Source: Macrotrachela quadricornifera (taxonomy: Eukaryota > Rotifera > Eurotatoria > Philodinida > Philodinidae). Taken from it: DNA of 64,000 nucleotides. The position numbers and the translations under genes were made by a program. This document shows, one piece after another, positions 60,431 to 64,000 of the stretch. The stretch lies in contig JAJEKB010021185.1 of NCBI GenBank assembly GCA_022393335.1, positions 1,948,277 through 2,012,276 on the forward strand. Direction: 5' to 3'. Each line of letters starts with the position of its first letter. Position 1 is the stretch's first letter. The notes under the pieces were generated by a model. That model made no database searches and was not told the DNA's origin. It saw only the letters and a program-made list of their open reading frames with translations.

Positions 60431-63400
60431 CTCGACTACACTTCAGTCAGCCCTTATACAAAAAAACCCTTTTTTACCTTTACTTAATTTTGGACCAATC
60501 AATGAAGTGCGGACATACAAGGAAGCAAGCAAACAATTTATTTCTACTAGAATCTTCTCTACGAAAAAGAGAATAGTTAATAGGTATTAGTGCACTTACT
60601 ACTGTTAGAGGATAATCCGATCTATCTGATCAATCATCAAAGAACTTGTTAGGTGTCTAATTCTAGATCGTCGAGATGAGATGAATGTAGTCGTATATCG
60701 ATCTGTTTATTCGTGAAAAGTCACACGCTATATATAGGATGATGCAACCTCCATCCTTGGAAAATGTCCATCTGATGATGGGGATGGATCCTATTATTCA
60801 TAATACATACGAAAACATGACACATAACGAAGAAGGAAAAAGACCAAACATATGTGATTGACAGGAATGGAAAAGTCCATATATTTGTGATACACAGAAA
60901 AGAAAAGAAGAAAGAGAACGAAAGTGAAAAGCATCTCTATGAATGAAAGAGACAAACATAAGCGAGCTAAAGCTGAAGAGGTGTCGATACCCCCTCTTAA
61001 CAAATTTCCTTTATTGGCGAAATGGTGACTATATAATGTATATGAGTCAACTAAGAAAAAATCGAACATACTAATGAAAACATCTATGAATAGACTAGGA
61101 AGGAACTAATGATGCGAAAAAGGAAACATGACGAGAGGGAAAATTTTCTGAGCAAAATCAGGAGAAGAGAAGTATCCAAGGTACATAGAAACGAGAAGAG
61201 AAAGAAAAAAATATGTATGTCGTAAGTGTCATCTGTACGACAGTGATTTGATAGGAAAGTAAAAAAGAAATATCCAACATCAATGAATCACACTATAACA
61301 CCTACGTTAATTCGTTTACTGCTTTATTTAATAACAAAAATGATTTCTTTGAAAATTCCTAATTGTGTCAATGGGTATATTATTTTATGTAAAATCTTTC
61401 CTTTCTCTGTGCGTTCTTATACAATCGATACTACTGTCTATGAATGATTGAGCATCATTCTCTTTGTGTTGTAATGTGCTTCTCACATTTTATCTTTACC
61501 CTCTTACCTCTCTCGTATATAGGCTTGTGTTTTGTATGAAATAAAACACGATTGGATGGTAGAGTAGTGAAATAAACATTACATATCAAGGATAGTAGCA
61601 GCGCTACTCTTCCAGCTTGTCCTTGTGATCCTAATAAAGAGGAATGCTGCAGCAGTAACGAAACATTCCATCTTTTAAAATTCGTTCCAATAACTATGAT
61701 ACAGTATAGGCAGTCGCTGTCTTAATATTCGTTTTGTGGACATTTGTCTTTCAAATAATGATAACTTTCGGTTAAATTTTTCAAAACTAAATCAATTGAC
61801 GTCATGAGTTGTGTAACTCAGTCCTTTTCGCTTCTAGTGAACTTGAAACAATACTCAATGAAGCACCTTGTCTCCATTCTTTTCATTCACTAGAAACTAC
61901 TTGAGAAGTAAATCAGTCTGTCGACTTGATTCAAATGTTATTGCGATATCAAATTGAATAAGATAGATCATCGATTCGTCTCTTGAACCACAAAGTGTAA
62001 TTAACATAAATAATCGAACAGATATTCTCAGATAATCTTCGATTATTGACATTTCAATATGATGATAACACATGGATTGATTAAATTGTTCGACAGTTAC
62101 AAAGACGTTTGTCATTGACATGTATGGTCATCAAAGATCTGAATGACATAGAGAAACCAATAAAAAAAAAATTTTTTATTGAATTGTAGTAGATGCGCAT
62201 CCAATGGCTAGAACCAGAATATTGTCGTTTTTAGGGTCAATTACACTATTTTGGTGTACAGATTGCTATTGATCAAGTTAAACAATTTCCATATCTCTCG
62301 ATTACCAATTACAATTTTATTCTGAAATAAATTAAATCGGTACTCTTCCATAGAATGTTAACTGTGTTAACAAAGAAAGATCATTGTTATAATCTATGTT
62401 GAAGTGATCGGATTTTGTCCTCACTTCCAATTATTCTTCTAGATAGTGAGATCACCTGTTTGTCTGTATCATTACTCTACCATAAAACTAACTCATTTGT
62501 ATGTAGTTAACATTTATGAGATAAAGAAACCGAAATAATGATTTTGATTTGAATATGAATATTAAAATTGGGTGCAGCATAATTCATTCTCTTTGATGTA
62601 ATGATTATCTTTTTCGAATATGTTTGTTTCATTCGAAGCGCTACGCAAAACAAAATGTGAAATATTTTGTATTGCCCTCTTCATCTCTTTCTATTAAAGT
62701 CAAAAGAAAGAAAACAATATTTAGTAAAATAAAGGTGATGTTTCTCTGCTAAGCAAAAATATATAAATGTTAAATTGATTTTCGCTCAGTTAAATTAATA
62801 TTTCTGAATAGAAAATTTTTTGTTAAGTTTCATAACTAATTTACAAATAAAATATTTAATTATGAAATTAAAAAATTAGATAAGTGAAAAATATTTATGA
62901 GAAGTAAATATGACTGATACAAGATAAGAAAACGAAATTTATTTGAAACTTTAGTAGTGTGATTCACTTCTGTTGAATTTTTCTTTTCTTTTCCTGTGCT
63001 CCCTAGTTGATAGCTAAAATATCAAATAGTTTGGTAAGATTTTCCTCTACACTATACTATTTTTAGGTTTACTTTTTGTAATTTGTAGTGTCTATCTGAA
63101 ACGGCAAGATATCTATCTAGCATACGTTTGTCGGAAAAATAATTTGAAGCTGCAGATAGAGCATCATATTTTAGATCTACAAATAGGATTAATTTATGAT
63201 GAAAATGACATTATGGTGTTACGAACATAAATGTAAATGTTACAATTAGTTTTGACTCTTTCTCCTCTTTATTGAAAATAAAATGATAGCTATATATAGT
63301 CACAACAATAGGGAAAAACACAATATACACGAAGGAAAGATACAGAAAAATCCAATAACAGGAATGATTCAAGCATGTGGGCAACATATGAATGTAGACA

Positions 63401-63600
63401 ACAAAGAAAACAACAAAGATAGTGGCGTGAGGATTACACTCCACTATCTATCTCGTGATTGTGGTTTCAACCAAAGTCTACGATCGAAACAATAACAGGC
63501 CATTAGCTCTTTATCAGTACTATAACTGGTAAAAGAATCATAGGGTTTATGATAATAAATAGAAGATGTGAGATAATGCAGAAGCCAGGCTGGACATCCC
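60431..63600. other. Long stretch without recognised genes
   Basis: 60780-61260 is strongly purine-rich on the plus strand (GAAAAG, GAAGAAAG runs). A minus frame at 61897-62121 and a short minus tail (NDNILVLAIGCASTT) near 62180-62240 cannot be assigned. The rest is AT-rich and unremarkable. Confidence 0.4.
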
Positions 63601-63715
63601 CATATAAAGAATCGTGTTTGTCTATTCGTTATGCATTCGATTCCTGTAATAGCTAGTGTCAGCAAACGTTTCACGACACTTCCTTAAGTCCAGAAAAAGA
63701 TCGAGAGGAGCTTAT
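63601..63715 (+). repeat. Single copy of the dispersed TCTGTTCG-type repeat
   Basis: CCATATAAAGAATCGTGTTTGTCTATTCG, then TTATGCATTCGATTCCTGTA, ATAGCTAGTGTCAGCAAACG and CCAGAAAAAGATCGAGAGGAG. It matches 35490-35600 closely and the heads of the array at 6870-7740 more loosely. Confidence 0.65.
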
Positions 63716-64000
63716 TTCAAAATTTAGAAAATTTGGTACGATTTGAGACTATTTATTTCATACTGTAACCTTTCCGCATTGAATATGAGTGTGCGATGTG
63801 GAAGTGGACATCTGTTTATATAAACAAAGATGTTGGTATGTCTGTTCTTTATATATTTGATCTCAACAGCAACTGGTATACCACAAGAAAAAAAATGTGT
63901 ATATGAGTCTTTTTTACTAGCTTACCATGATGATCAATGAATGAAATAAATCTACAGACAAAATTTCTATTAAGAACAGATTTTTTTGGGAGATCTTACA
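63716..64000. other. Window end, nothing recognised
   Basis: AT-rich, no coding frame or repeat supported. Confidence 0.5.

Noticed and set aside
60780..61270. Purine-rich plus strand, considered as a regulatory or triplex-forming tract
   Set aside because: The bias is broken by frequent pyrimidines and there is no mirror repeat.

Overview
The window looks like nuclear DNA of a bdelloid rotifer. It is AT-rich, most introns are 50-100 nt with GT..AG ends, and the protein families present are ones expanded in bdelloids (Adineta, Rotaria and relatives): mono-ADP-ribosyltransferases (ART) of the R-S-ExE class, a six-bladed NHL propeller, F-box/leucine-rich-repeat proteins with one repeat per exon, LamG proteins, and many DNA transposons and foldback elements. 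The assignment is by family recognition; no species is claimed. No rRNA, tRNA, CRISPR or bacterial operon was seen.

Layout. 2-454: tail of a short ART gene (+). 455-8471: gene-poor, with two inverted-repeat elements, a decayed tandem array and a minisatellite-like block. 8472-9391: NHL propeller (+), without its start. 9727-10410: a hairpin and a GC-rich inverted repeat. 11305-14327: a nested transposon cluster (outer inverted-repeat element, a hAT-like element inside it, and a MITE inserted in its right arm). 15758-20665: a 12-exon gene (-) for a type II membrane protein with a Thr/Ser stalk and a LamG domain. 22015-22565: second copy of a foldback repeat. 25155-26114: F-box + LamG protein (-). 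26965-28530: dead Harbinger-like transposase gene split by a MITE. 30711-32705: F-box + LRR gene (+), convergent with the ART gene at 32789-35344 (-). 36306-37752 and 40554-41637: two near-perfect palindromes, with a Tc1/mariner copy (39185-40551) abutting the second. 42572-42819: hAT transposase remnant. 44197-48238: larger F-box + LRR gene (+), followed by a second copy of the ART gene (49137-51692, -) and a 2.3-kb inverted-repeat element. 55131-59971: calpain-15/SOL-like protease gene (-). 59972-64000: no gene recognised.

How the parts relate. The two 851-codon ART genes are a segmental duplication (about 32696-35480 and 49001-54384); in the second copy the block upstream of the gene lies about 2.5 kb away, across an inserted element. 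Each ART copy faces an F-box/LRR gene tail to tail, but the LRR genes are not part of the duplication. F-box proteins usually pick substrates for SCF ubiquitin ligases, calpain is a cytosolic protease and ARTs modify proteins with ADP-ribose, so protein modification and turnover recur here, but nothing shows they act in one pathway.

Exon models were built by hand from splice sites and reading phase. Models for the LamG membrane gene, the two LRR genes and the calpain gene keep phase across every junction, which is the main reason for trusting them. Identity levels are by-eye estimates.
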